Part shown: positions 15,820 through 24,112 of the stretch, one piece after another
How positions within the stretch are numbered: position 1 is the first letter of the stretch
Layout: each line of letters begins with the position of its first letter
DNA from: Lysobacteraceae bacterium
GTDB taxonomy: Bacteria; Pseudomonadota; Gammaproteobacteria; Xanthomonadales; Xanthomonadaceae
Direction of reading: 5' to 3'
Assembly: GCA_016789405.1 (NCBI GenBank)
Contig: JAEUPQ010000030.1
Location: forward strand, 1 to 47,877
DNA: 47,877 nucleotides
Made by a program: the position numbers and the translations under genes
Notes under the pieces: generated by a model
Told to the model about the DNA's origin: nothing
Database searches by the model: none
What the model saw: only the letters and a program-made list of their open reading frames with translations

Positions 15820-16035
15820 ATGCGCCTTTCCCTGAATCTCGACCGCGCCGTGATGGCCTTCGCCGGCCTGATGGTCCTCCTGAGCCTGCTCCTGACCCAC
15901 TTCGTCTCGCCATGGTTCTGGCTGTTCACCGCGTTCATCGGGCTGAACCTGCTGCAGGCCAGCATCACCGGCTTCTGCCCGGCGGCGATCGTGTTCCGCA
16001 AGCTGGGAGTGAACAGCGGATGCGCCTTCAAATGA
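15820..16035 (+). CDS. DUF2892 (YgaP-type) inner membrane protein
   Basis: The gene encodes 71 residues with two hydrophobic segments (about 10-28 and 30-48) followed by the family motif GFCPAAIVFRKLG. In YgaP the same domain is fused to a rhodanese and anchors it to the inner membrane. Here the rhodanese is a separate, divergent gene, so the two may form a split YgaP. The conserved Cys in GFCP and a C-terminal Cys could take part in sulfur transfer (inference). It is the first gene of the rightward operon, and its stop overlaps the next frame. Confidence 0.88.
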   Translation: MRLSLNLDRAVMAFAGLMVLLSLLLTHFVSPWFWLFTAFIGLNLLQASITGFCPAAIVFRKLGVNSGCAFK

Positions 16036-17117
16036 CCCTGCACGGGTTCCGCCTGCCGCTGGGTCTGGCGCTTGCCGCAACGCTCGCGGCCTGCGGTGGC
16101 GACCCGGTCGCCGTGCCGGTGAAGTCGCCGGTGCTCGACACCTTCGTGGTTTCGGCAGGCGCCGGCCCCGACGGTCGCGCCTGGGATGGCACGGTCGAGG
16201 CGGTACGCGAGGCCGAGCTGTCGGCGCAGACCAGCGGCCGCGTCGCTTCGGTCGAGGTCGACGTGAACGATCGCGTGGCCGCCGGACAGGTGCTGCTGCG
16301 CCTGACCTTGGTCGAACAGCAGGCTGGTGTCGACGCCGCGCGCGCCCGGTTGCGTGCCACGGAGGCGGCGGCGGTCGAAGCCGAGCGCCAGTTCCAGCGC
16401 TTCGCGTCGCTCGCCCGCGACAGGTATGTGTCCGGTGCGCAGCTCGACCAGGCCCGCGCCGCGCGCGACGCCGCCGGCGCCGCCCGCGATGCCGCGCGTG
16501 CGCAGGTCTCTGCCGCCGGACAGAACGCCGACTACACGACGGTGCGCGCACCGTATGCCGGCATCGTGGCCGCGCGCCGCGTCGAACCCGGCGAAACCGT
16601 CGGCCCCGGGCAGCCGCTGCTGACCGTGTATGCGCCGGACGATCTGCGCATCGAAGTCCGCGTGCCGCAGTCGGCCGCCGATGCGATCCGGGCGAAGCCG
16701 CAGGCCCGGGTGGTGTTCGACGACGGCCGCAGCGTCGACGCGCGTGAGGTCGTGGTTCATCCGACGGCCGATCCCGCGAGCCACAGCGTGCCGGTGCGTG
16801 TCGCGCTGCCACGGATCGATGGCGATGTGCCGGCGCCGGGCACGACCGCGCGAGTGGTGTTTCCGATCGCAGGCGCGGGCGACAGCGGCGTGCGCATTCC
16901 CGCCAATGCCGTGACGCGACGCGGCGAACTCACCGCTGTCTACGTCCTGAAGGATGGCCGCGTGCTGCTGCGCCAGGTCCGCCTTGGCGCGCGACATGGC
17001 GAGACGGTCGAGGTCCTGGCCGGCCTGGCCGCTGGCGATGTCGTCGCGCGGGACCCCGCCGAGGCGCTGCGAATGCTGGCTTCGACGCGTGCGAACCGGA
17101 GCGATCGCCATGGCTGA
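16020..17117 (+). CDS. RND efflux periplasmic adaptor lipoprotein
   Basis: A 365-residue protein. The start at 16020 has GGGAG ten bases upstream; ATG 16032, overlapping the previous stop as ATGA, is the alternative. The signal ends in the lipobox LAAC with C25, so it is a lipid-anchored periplasmic protein. The adaptor architecture is clear: a barrel-sandwich half (AQTSGRVASVEVDVNDRVAAGQVLLRL), an alpha-helical hairpin (about 95-165), the second half (RAPYAGIVAARRVEPGETVGPG in two blocks), then beta-barrel and membrane-proximal domains. It would link the RND pump encoded next (8-bp overlap) to an outer-membrane channel. No channel gene is nearby. Confidence 0.92.
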   Translation: MRLQMTLHGFRLPLGLALAATLAACGGDPVAVPVKSPVLDTFVVSAGAGPDGRAWDGTVEAVREAELSAQTSGRVASVEVDVNDRVAAGQVLLRLTLVEQQAGVDAARARLRATEAAAVEAERQFQRFASLARDRYVSGAQLDQARAARDAAGAARDAARAQVSAAGQNADYTTVRAPYAGIVAARRVEPGETVGPGQPLLTVYAPDDLRIEVRVPQSAADAIRAKPQARVVFDDGRSVDAREVVVHPTADPASHSVPVRVALPRIDGDVPAPGTTARVVFPIAGAGDSGVRIPANAVTRRGELTAVYVLKDGRVLLRQVRLGARHGETVEVLAGLAAGDVVARDPAEALRMLASTRANRSDRHG

Positions 17118-20100
17118 CGCGACGCCGCGCCTCGGGCTGTCTGGACGGCTCGCGCGCGCTTTCCAGACCAATCCGCTGACGCCCGTGCTTGCCCTCATGG
17201 GCCTGATCCTGGGCCTGGTGGCGGTGCTGGTCACGCCGCGCGAGGAAGAGCCGCAGATCGACGTGACGATGGCGAATGTCTTCGTGCCGTTCCCCGGCGC
17301 ATCGTCGCGCGATGTCGAACAACTCGTGAGCTATCCGCTGGAACAGAAACTGTCCGAGATCGAAGGCGTCAAGCACGTGTACTCGATCAGCCGGCCCGGC
17401 ATGGCGGTGTTGACGGTGGAATTCACCGTCGGCGTCGAACGCCAGCCCGCGATCGTTCGCCTGTACAACCAGGTGTATTCGAATGCGGACATGCTCGCGA
17501 ACGGCGCGATGCCCGCCGGCGTGGGCCAGCCGCTGATCAAGCCCAAGGGCATCGACGACGTGCCGGTGATGGCGCTGACACTGTGGTCCGACGACGCCGA
17601 TACCGGCATCGAGGAGCTGGCCGCCGTCGCGCGCACCCTGGAAACCGAACTCAAGCGCGTGCCTGGCACGCGTGATGTCTACACCATCGGCGCGCCAGAC
17701 CGCGTGGTCGCGGTCACGCTCGATCCCGCGCGACTTGCCGCCTTCGGCCTGAGCATCGGCGAAGTCGCGCAGTCGCTGCAGGCCGCGAACGTGGTTCGTC
17801 ACGCCGGCGAGCGCGTCGGCGACGATCGCGCCGTGCCGGTGACGACGGGGGCGTTCCTCGCCGACCGCGACGACGTCGCCGAACTCGTGCTGGGCCTGCG
17901 CGACGGCAAGCCGGTGACCATCGCGGACGTTGCCGACGTGCGCGCCGGCATCGATGTGCCTTCGAGCTACGTCTGGCATGCCGTGCCTGCCGGCCAGCCG
18001 GGTCCGAAGGCCGGGACCGCGCCGGCCGTGACGGTGGCCATCGCCAAGAAGCCCGGCAGCAACGCCGCGGACATCACCGCCGCGATCGCATCGCGCATCG
18101 AAGCCCTGCGCGGCGAACTGATCCCCGATGCGGTCCAGGTAGAGATCGTGCGCGACTACGGCGCCACCGCGACCGACAAGGCGCAGAAGCTGATCCAGAA
18201 GCTCATGTTCGCCACGCTGTCGGTGGTGCTGCTGGTGCTGTTCGCGCTGGGGCGCCGCGAGGCATTGGTGGTCGGCGCCGCCGTGGTGCTGACGCTCGCG
18301 CTGACCCTGTTCGCCTCCTGGGCGATGGGCTTCACGCTCAACCGCGTGTCGCTGTTCGCGCTGATCTTTTCGATCGGCATCCTCGTCGACGACGCGATCG
18401 TGGTGGTCGAGAACATCCACCGGCACATGGCGCGCGGCGGAAAGACGCTGCTCGAAGCGATCCCGCCTGCGGTGGACGAAGTCGGCGGACCCACCATCCT
18501 CGCCACCTTCACCGTGATCGCGGCGCTGCTGCCGATGGCCTTCGTCAGCGGCCTGATGGGCCCGTACATGCGGCCAATCCCGATCAATGCGTCCGCCGGC
18601 ATGCTGATCTCGCTGGCCATCGCACTGGTCGTGACGCCGTGGCTGTCGCTGAAACTGCTGAAACCGCATGCGGCGCATGGCGATGCACCGCACGGCGATG
18701 CACCGCGCGAGGAAAGCGGCGAATCGCGCCTGCACCGCCTGTTCCGCAAGGCGATGACCCCCTTCCTGGTGGGCACCCGCGCACCGCGTCGGCGGCGTTG
18801 GCTGTTCGGTGGCATGGTCGCGCTGGTGCTGCTGTCGGCCAGTCTTGCCGCGGTGCAACTGGTGGTCCTGAAGATGCTGCCCTTCGACAACAAGTCGGAG
18901 CTGCAGGTCGTGGTCGACCTGCCCGAAGGCAGCACGCTGGAGCACGGCAATGCGCTGCTGACCGAGCTGGCCGCGCGCGCGCTGGAACTGCCGGAGGTGG
19001 CCAGCGTGCAGGGCTATGCCGGCACCTCGGCGCCGATCAACTTCAATGGCCTGGTGCGCCAGTACTTCCTGCGCAGCGGCGCCAATGTTGGCGACCTGCA
19101 GGTCAACCTGGTCGACAAGCATGCGCGCGACCGCAAGAGCCACGACATCGCGCGTGCGATCCGCCCTGCGCTCGACGCCATCGGCCGGCGCTACGACGCT
19201 TCGGTGAAGGTGGTCGAAGTGCCGCCCGGACCGCCGGTCCTCGCGCCTCTGGTCGCCGAGGTCTACGGTCCGGATCCTGCCGCGGCACGCGCCGTCGCGA
19301 AGGCGCTGGAGGCGCGCTTCCGCGCGACCGAAGGCATCGTCGACATCGACACCACCGTCGAGGCCGACGCGGCGCGTGAAGTGCTGGTCGTCGATCGCGC
19401 CCGCGCCGCACGCCTGGGCGTGGACCAGTCCGCCATCGCGAACACGCTCGCCGCCGCGATCGGCGGATACGACGCCACCCACGTGCAAGATGGCATGTCG
19501 CGTCATGCGCGGCCCGTGCGCCTGCGGGTGCCGGTGTCCGAGCAGGCCAGCCTCGATCGCCTACTCGCACTGACCATCAAGGGCGGGCAGGGACAGATGG
19601 TGCCGCTGTCGGAAGTCGTCACGCCGGTGCGTGCCGATTGGGATGGCGCGATCCACCACAAGGACCTGCTGCCCGTGGTCTACGTGACGGGCGATGAAGC
19701 CGGCGTATTCGACAGCCCGCTGTACGGCATGTTCGATCTCGTTGGCCAGGTGTCCGACCAGGACATCGGCGGTCGACGGCTGCAGCAGACCTTCATCCGC
19801 CAGCCCGCCGACACCGCCGTCGAAGCGATCAAGTGGGATGGCGAATGGCAGATCACCTACGAAACCTTCCGCGACATGGGCATCGCCTATGCCGCCGGGC
19901 TGGTGCTGATCTACCTGCTGATCGTCGCGCAGTTCCGCAGCTACCTGGTGCCGCTGGTGATCATGGCGCCCATTCCGATGACGGTGATCGGTGTGATGCC
20001 GGGACATGCGCTGCTCGGCGCGCAGTTCACCGCGACCTCGATGATCGGCATGATCGCGCTGGCCGGCATCATCGTGCGCAATTCCATCCTGCTCGTGGAC

Positions 20101-20370
20101 TTCATCAACCACGCGATCGCGGAAGGGCGCGCGCCCGCCGAAGCGGTGATCGAAGCCTGCGCGGTGCGTGCCCAGCCGATCGTGCTGACCGCGCTGGCCG
20201 CGATGCTGGGTGCGTTCTTCATCCTCGACGACCCGATCTTCAACGGCCTCGCGGTCTCGCTGATCTTCGGCATCCTGGTCAGCACCGTGCTGACCCTGGT
20301 CGTGATCCCGCTGTTGTATGTTGTCCTCTTGCGGGGCGATGCCTCCCCGCGCACCGAACAGGAGCACTGA
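17110..20370 (+). CDS. RND family efflux transporter permease
   Basis: A 1086-residue RND permease with the usual 12-helix layout. One N-terminal helix (about 24-42) is followed by a large periplasmic loop with PFPGASSRDVEQLVSYPLEQ. Helices 2-6 include the motif VSLFALIFSIGILVDDAIVVVEN, whose aspartate pair forms the proton relay. A second periplasmic loop is followed by the C-terminal helices, with GIIVRNSILLVDF. It is of the AcrB-like (HAE/HME-type) class, driven by proton uptake. The substrate cannot be read from sequence. It sits between a BigR-controlled promoter and OsmC/thioredoxin genes, suggesting export of thiol-reactive or sulfur compounds (inference). Confidence 0.94.
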   Translation: MADATPRLGLSGRLARAFQTNPLTPVLALMGLILGLVAVLVTPREEEPQIDVTMANVFVPFPGASSRDVEQLVSYPLEQKLSEIEGVKHVYSISRPGMAVLTVEFTVGVERQPAIVRLYNQVYSNADMLANGAMPAGVGQPLIKPKGIDDVPVMALTLWSDDADTGIEELAAVARTLETELKRVPGTRDVYTIGAPDRVVAVTLDPARLAAFGLSIGEVAQSLQAANVVRHAGERVGDDRAVPVTTGAFLADRDDVAELVLGLRDGKPVTIADVADVRAGIDVPSSYVWHAVPAGQPGPKAGTAPAVTVAIAKKPGSNAADITAAIASRIEALRGELIPDAVQVEIVRDYGATATDKAQKLIQKLMFATLSVVLLVLFALGRREALVVGAAVVLTLALTLFASWAMGFTLNRVSLFALIFSIGILVDDAIVVVENIHRHMARGGKTLLEAIPPAVDEVGGPTILATFTVIAALLPMAFVSGLMGPYMRPIPINASAGMLISLAIALVVTPWLSLKLLKPHAAHGDAPHGDAPREESGESRLHRLFRKAMTPFLVGTRAPRRRRWLFGGMVALVLLSASLAAVQLVVLKMLPFDNKSELQVVVDLPEGSTLEHGNALLTELAARALELPEVASVQGYAGTSAPINFNGLVRQYFLRSGANVGDLQVNLVDKHARDRKSHDIARAIRPALDAIGRRYDASVKVVEVPPGPPVLAPLVAEVYGPDPAAARAVAKALEARFRATEGIVDIDTTVEADAAREVLVVDRARAARLGVDQSAIANTLAAAIGGYDATHVQDGMSRHARPVRLRVPVSEQASLDRLLALTIKGGQGQMVPLSEVVTPVRADWDGAIHHKDLLPVVYVTGDEAGVFDSPLYGMFDLVGQVSDQDIGGRRLQQTFIRQPADTAVEAIKWDGEWQITYETFRDMGIAYAAGLVLIYLLIVAQFRSYLVPLVIMAPIPMTVIGVMPGHALLGAQFTATSMIGMIALAGIIVRNSILLVDFINHAIAEGRAPAEAVIEACAVRAQPIVLTALAAMLGAFFILDDPIFNGLAVSLIFGILVSTVLTLVVIPLLYVVLLRGDASPRTEQEH

Positions 20371-20371
20371 C

Positions 20372-20860
20372 ATGGCCGAGCATCAAGACAAGGAACAGAC
20401 CGGCATCCGCATCGTCCTGGAACAGGAAGGCGCCTACGCGTTCAAGGTCAGTTTCGAAGGCACCGACATCGATCCGCTGTTCACCGACGAGTCGCCGCCG
20501 CTGGGCGAGGGCCGCGACCCGAATCCTTCGGCGCTGCTGCTGGCCAGCATCGCCAATTGCCTGAGCGCCAGCCTGCTGTTCGCGCTGCGCAAGTTCAGGA
20601 ATTCGCCGGGCCCGATCCGCGCCGAGATCGTCGGCGACCGGGTGCGCAATGCGGAGGGCCGCTGGCGCATCCCGCATGCGCAGGTGGCGATCCACCTGTC
20701 CGACTCGGCCGAAGCGCTGGAACACCTGCCGCGCGTGCTCGCGCAGTTCGAGCAGTTCTGCGTGGTCACGCAGAGCGTGCGCGAGGGCGTGCGCGTCGAC
20801 GTGCGCATCCACGACGCCAGCGGGCGCGTGATCGAAGCGGAGCCGCGCGATGGACAGTGA
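20372..20860 (+). CDS. OsmC/Ohr family peroxidase-like protein
   Basis: The gene encodes 162 residues. The two redox cysteines of the OsmC fold are present: C63 in LASIANCLSASLLFAL, on the central helix, and C130 in EQFCVVTQSV. Other typical features are DPNPSALLLASI and the C-terminal strand RVDVRIHD. OsmC/Ohr proteins reduce organic hydroperoxides, and some relatives handle persulfides. It starts 1 bp after the RND stop, with AGGAG upstream, and overlaps trxC by 11 bp, so it is part of the operon. The adjoining thioredoxin could recycle its disulfide. The exact substrate is unknown. Confidence 0.9.
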   Translation: MAEHQDKEQTGIRIVLEQEGAYAFKVSFEGTDIDPLFTDESPPLGEGRDPNPSALLLASIANCLSASLLFALRKFRNSPGPIRAEIVGDRVRNAEGRWRIPHAQVAIHLSDSAEALEHLPRVLAQFEQFCVVTQSVREGVRVDVRIHDASGRVIEAEPRDGQ

Positions 20861-21293
20861 TGCGCTGAAGATCGCGTGCCCTTCGTGCCACGCGCTGAAC
20901 CGCGTGCCGGTCTCGCGCCTCGCGGATGCGCCGGTCTGCGGGCGCTGCAAGCAGGCCTTGTTCGTGGCGCACTCGCTGGCCCTGGGCGTCGCGACGTTCG
21001 ACCGTCACGTCGTCGATGCCGACCTGCCGGTGCTGGTGGATTTCTGGGCGCCGTGGTGCCAGCCGTGCCTGATGATGGCGCCGCATTTCGAGCAGGCAGC
21101 CGCGCATCTGGAGCCTGCGATCCGCCTGGCCAAGGTCGACACCGAGGCGGAGCCCGCGCTCGGCAGCCGTTTCGACATCCGCAGCATTCCCACGCTGGTG
21201 CTGTTCCATCGCGGCCGCGAATTGACCCGGCGCTCGGGCGCGATGGGCGCGGCCGACATCGTGCGCTGGGTGCGTACCCAACTGGAGGGCTGA
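20850..21293 (+). CDS. trxC: Thioredoxin 2 (TrxC-type) with a WCQPC active site
   Basis: The gene encodes 147 residues with the TrxC arrangement. An N-terminal zinc ribbon (C10-P-S-C13 and C30-G-R-C33) is followed by a thioredoxin fold with FWAPWCQPC at 65-73 and the cis-proline segment SIPTLVLF. The usual active site WCGPC has become WCQPC (Gln for Gly), which should alter redox potential or partner choice. TrxC proteins reduce disulfides under oxidative stress, and thioredoxins also reduce persulfides. The gene overlaps the OsmC gene by 11 bp, implying translational coupling, and is followed after 4 bp by the phosphatase-like lipoprotein gene. Confidence 0.92.
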   Translation: MDSDALKIACPSCHALNRVPVSRLADAPVCGRCKQALFVAHSLALGVATFDRHVVDADLPVLVDFWAPWCQPCLMMAPHFEQAAAHLEPAIRLAKVDTEAEPALGSRFDIRSIPTLVLFHRGRELTRRSGAMGAADIVRWVRTQLEG

Positions 21294-21297
21294 GGCC

Positions 21298-21858
21298 ATG
21301 GCGCATGTTCGCAGTCGAAAGATCCGCCTGCTGGTCGTCGCCGCGCTTGCGATGGTCCTCTCGGCCTGCGCGGGCGTGTCGTCGCGCGCCTTGCCAGCCA
21401 TGGCGGCAACCCCGGCTGGAACTTCGGTGCTGCAGCCCGCGCCGGACATGTACGTCAGCGCCCAGCCCGCGGCCGGCGACTGGCGTGCATTCGCCGACGC
21501 GGGTGTCGGCACGGTGATCAACCTGCGTACCTCAGGCGAAATGCAGGGCCGCGACGAACGTGGCGAAGTCGCGGCCGCCGGCATGCGCTATCTCGAATTG
21601 CCGATCGATGGCGCAGGCGCGGTGACGCCGGACAATGCGCGTCGCCTCGGCGAATTGCTCCGCGACGCGCGCGGCCCGGTGCTGCTGCATTGCGCCAGCG
21701 GCAATCGCGTCGGCGGCCTGCTCGCGCTCATGAAGGCCGGCGAGGGGATGCCGGCCGAGCAGGCGCTGGCCTTCGGTCGCAGCGCGGGCATGAAGTCCAC
21801 CGAGGCGAAGGTGCGCGCCACTCTCGGCGTGCCTGCCGAGCCGACACCGGCGCGCTGA
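21298..21858 (+). CDS. DUF442/Blh N-terminal-type phosphatase-like lipoprotein
   Basis: The gene encodes 186 residues. The signal peptide ends in LSAC with C24, a lipoprotein signal. The rest is a tyrosine-phosphatase-like domain of the beta-lactamase-hydrolase-like (DUF442) kind. YVSAQPAAGDWRAFADAGVG opens it, VINLRTSGEM follows, and the P-loop is HCASGNRVGG with C132 and R137 (CX5R). In Blh-type proteins this domain is fused to an ETHE1-like persulfide dioxygenase. Here it is separate and apparently moved to the envelope. It closes the packed operon, 4 bp after trxC. Whether it is a phosphatase or handles sulfur is unknown. Confidence 0.83.
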   Translation: MAHVRSRKIRLLVVAALAMVLSACAGVSSRALPAMAATPAGTSVLQPAPDMYVSAQPAAGDWRAFADAGVGTVINLRTSGEMQGRDERGEVAAAGMRYLELPIDGAGAVTPDNARRLGELLRDARGPVLLHCASGNRVGGLLALMKAGEGMPAEQALAFGRSAGMKSTEAKVRATLGVPAEPTPAR

Positions 21859-21979
21859 CCCCGAGCGGTCGTCCCGGGAGGGCCCTCGCCTGCGAATGGT
21901 TCGCACTGGATTCAGCGCCCGGCGTGGATCGTGGGCGGGCTTCCGCGCCACCGGCGCGGACCTGACCGGACACCGTCGG

Positions 21980-23155
21980 ATGAACCGTCCCGCATCGCCA
22001 TCGTTTCGGCTTCCCGCTCGCTTCCTCCCGGTTCCACTCCTGCTGCTTTCGATCTTGCCCGTGCTGGCGCTCGCCGCGCCGGGCGCTGTCGACGAACGCG
22101 TGGATGCGTCGATGTTCTGCGAGGATCCGGCGCAGTCCGAAGACTGGGGCGAAGCGCCGCGCCTCATCGTGCTGATGCCGGCGCGCAGCGAATACGGCAG
22201 CATGCTGCGACTGGCGTTCGGTGCCTATTTCCGCCGCGGCCACGCACTGCCGCAGTCGGTGTCGCACGAACGATTCCCGCGCACCGTCTTCGTCACCGGC
22301 TCCGACGCAACGGAGGACGACGGTTTCCCCATGCTGATGGGCGATCACTGCATGCCTTCGAAAAGCCCCGAGGCGCTGGCGCGCATCGCACAGGCCACCG
22401 GCGTCGAACTGCCCAAGTCCGACCGTGCCGATGCCACCGTGCTGCTGGTCGACAAGGACGGCATCGTCCGCTGGCGCGACGACGCGTTCCGTGCGCAGGG
22501 CGAGCACCTCAAGCCGCTGGAAGCAGCCGTGAAATCCCTGCTGGGTGTCGCGGACACCGTGGCACCTGCCCCGGCCGAAGATCCGCCGGAGGTCGGCGAT
22601 GCCGCCCCCGACTTCGTCATCGACATGCCGCAGACGCCGCCGTGGGCGCGTCGTGGCGGCGGCAGTCGGGTTCCCGCCGAAGATACCCGGCTGTCCGCAC
22701 TGCGCGGCAAAGTGGTCGTGCTGTCGTTCTACCCGGCGGCCTTCAGTGGCACGCTGCCCTTGATCGAAGGGGATGCCGAAGAGATCGCCGTGGCCGCGCG
22801 CGACCGGGAACGCAAGCGCATGATGAGCTGCGCGATCCAGCTCGACGAACTGGATGCGCTCGCGCCGGACCATGCCTTGCTCGGGGATGTGGTGAAACTT
22901 GCCGTCAGCGCGTCCACGCCTGAGCTGCTCGATGCCTGGCGGCGGACCCTGCGCACCAGGGACCTCCATTACGTCAACGATGCCGACTACGGCATCGCGC
23001 GTCGCTATGGCAGCTACGATGCCAAGGCCGGATACAACCTGCGCAAGGTGTTCGTCATCGATGGCGCCGGGCGCGTGGCCTATGTCGACGAAGACTATCG
23101 TCCCGGCGACGCCGGTGCGCTGTCCGAGGCGATCGCCCGGGCTGCGCGCAACTAG
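21980..23155 (+). CDS. Secreted double thioredoxin-fold, peroxiredoxin-like protein without peroxidatic cysteine
   Basis: The gene encodes 391 residues from MNRPASP, chosen because a signal peptide (about 1-36, ending LALAAPG) follows; a longer frame begins at 21896. Residues about 60-190 look like a degenerate thioredoxin-fold domain ending VLLVDKDGIVRWRDDAFR. Residues about 203-391 are AhpC/TSA-like: GDAAPDFVIDMP, LSALRGKVVVLSFYPAAF and VFVIDGAGRVAYVDEDYRPGD. The active loop PxxxS/TxxC reads P252AAFSGTL, so Leu259 replaces the peroxidatic Cys. Catalysis as a normal peroxiredoxin is unlikely; a binding or chaperone role is possible. It lies 121 bp after the sulfur operon and may be its last gene or a separate unit. 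Confidence 0.72.
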   Translation: MNRPASPSFRLPARFLPVPLLLLSILPVLALAAPGAVDERVDASMFCEDPAQSEDWGEAPRLIVLMPARSEYGSMLRLAFGAYFRRGHALPQSVSHERFPRTVFVTGSDATEDDGFPMLMGDHCMPSKSPEALARIAQATGVELPKSDRADATVLLVDKDGIVRWRDDAFRAQGEHLKPLEAAVKSLLGVADTVAPAPAEDPPEVGDAAPDFVIDMPQTPPWARRGGGSRVPAEDTRLSALRGKVVVLSFYPAAFSGTLPLIEGDAEEIAVAARDRERKRMMSCAIQLDELDALAPDHALLGDVVKLAVSASTPELLDAWRRTLRTRDLHYVNDADYGIARRYGSYDAKAGYNLRKVFVIDGAGRVAYVDEDYRPGDAGALSEAIARAARN

Positions 23156-23171
23156 GCCGGGTCGTGGCGCG

Positions 23172-24035
23172 CTACATCCGGTCGATCGGCAGTTTCAGGT
23201 AGCGCACGCCGTTGTCCTCCGGCTCGGGCAACTGCCCGGCGCGGATGTTCACCTGCACTGCCGGCAGCAGCAGGGTCGGCATCGCCAGCGTCGCGTCGCG
23301 CGCGGTGCGCACGGCGACGAAGTCGTCTTCGGCAATCCCGTCGCGCACGTGGATGTTGCCGGCCCTCTGTGCGGCGATCGTGGTTTCGCAGGCATGGGCG
23401 CGCCCGCCCGGAGCATAGTCGTGGCAGACGAATACGCGGGTCTCGCCCGGCAGCGCGAACATCCGCTGGATCGAGCGATACAGCGTGCGTGCGTCGCCGC
23501 CGGGGAAATCGCAGCGCGCGGTGCCGCCGTCGGGCATGAAGATCGAATCGCCGACGAACAGCGCATCGCCGATCCGGTAGGCGATGCTGTCGCTGGTGTG
23601 GCCTGGCACGGCGATCACTTCCGCGTCGATGTCGCCGACCGCGAAGCCTTCACCGTCCGCGAAGAGTCGGTCGAACTGCGAACCGTCGACGGGGACATGC
23701 TCGCCGAGGTTGAAGATCGGCCGGAACGCCTTCTGCACCGTGCGGATGCCTTCGCCGATGGCGAGCGTGGCGTCGGGGCAGTGAGGCTTCAGCCAGTGCC
23801 CGGCGCTGAGATGGTCGGCGTGCGCATGCGTTTCGAGAAGCCAGCGCACGTCGAGCCCGTGTTCGCGGACATGGTCCAGCACCTGCCGTGCAGAGGTCGT
23901 CGAGGTGCGCCCGGACTTCGCATCGAAGTCCAGCACGGGATCGATGATGGCTGCCTGCCGGGTGGCGGGGTCGGCGACCACATGGGTCCAGGTGCTGCTG
24001 TCGGCGTGGAAGAAGGGCGTGACGGTCGGGTGCAT
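23172..24035 (-). CDS. ETHE1-like metallo-beta-lactamase-fold persulfide dioxygenase or glyoxalase II-like hydrolase
   Basis: The gene encodes 287 residues. Metal-site residues are the THAHADH motif (H70, H72, D74, H75), H146 in VPGHTSDS, D163 in FVGDSIF and H205 in CHDY. GTARCDFPGGDARTLYRSIQ is typical of the ETHE1/Blh group, in which a single iron oxidises glutathione persulfide to sulfite. The extended C-terminus with IHVRDGIAEDDFVAVRTARDA is also shared by Blh-like proteins. A glyoxalase II-type thioesterase is the alternative. The start has GGAG nine bases upstream. It converges on the peroxiredoxin-like gene with a 16-bp gap. No palindrome like that at 15777 is seen in its promoter. Confidence 0.87.
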   Translation of the reverse strand: MHPTVTPFFHADSSTWTHVVADPATRQAAIIDPVLDFDAKSGRTSTTSARQVLDHVREHGLDVRWLLETHAHADHLSAGHWLKPHCPDATLAIGEGIRTVQKAFRPIFNLGEHVPVDGSQFDRLFADGEGFAVGDIDAEVIAVPGHTSDSIAYRIGDALFVGDSIFMPDGGTARCDFPGGDARTLYRSIQRMFALPGETRVFVCHDYAPGGRAHACETTIAAQRAGNIHVRDGIAEDDFVAVRTARDATLAMPTLLLPAVQVNIRAGQLPEPEDNGVRYLKLPIDRM

Positions 24036-24100
24036 GGCGGTTGCTCCGCTCGGATCGCGGGATTCTACGCCGCGGGGCTGGCGTGTCCTGCGGCCATCGG

Positions 24101-24106
24101 CATAAT
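24101..24106 (+). promoter_or_regulatory. Possible -10 box of a leaderless nucleoside hydrolase mRNA
   Basis: CATAAT matches 5 of 6 bases of the -10 consensus and ends six bases before the ATG at 24113. No Shine-Dalgarno lies between, so transcription could start at or next to the start codon. Confidence 0.4.
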
Positions 24107-24112
24107 CGGTCG

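Noticed and set aside
16930..19506. 858-codon open frame antisense to the RND genes
   Set aside because: Its composition mirrors the antisense of the RND coding sequence; no domain is recognisable.
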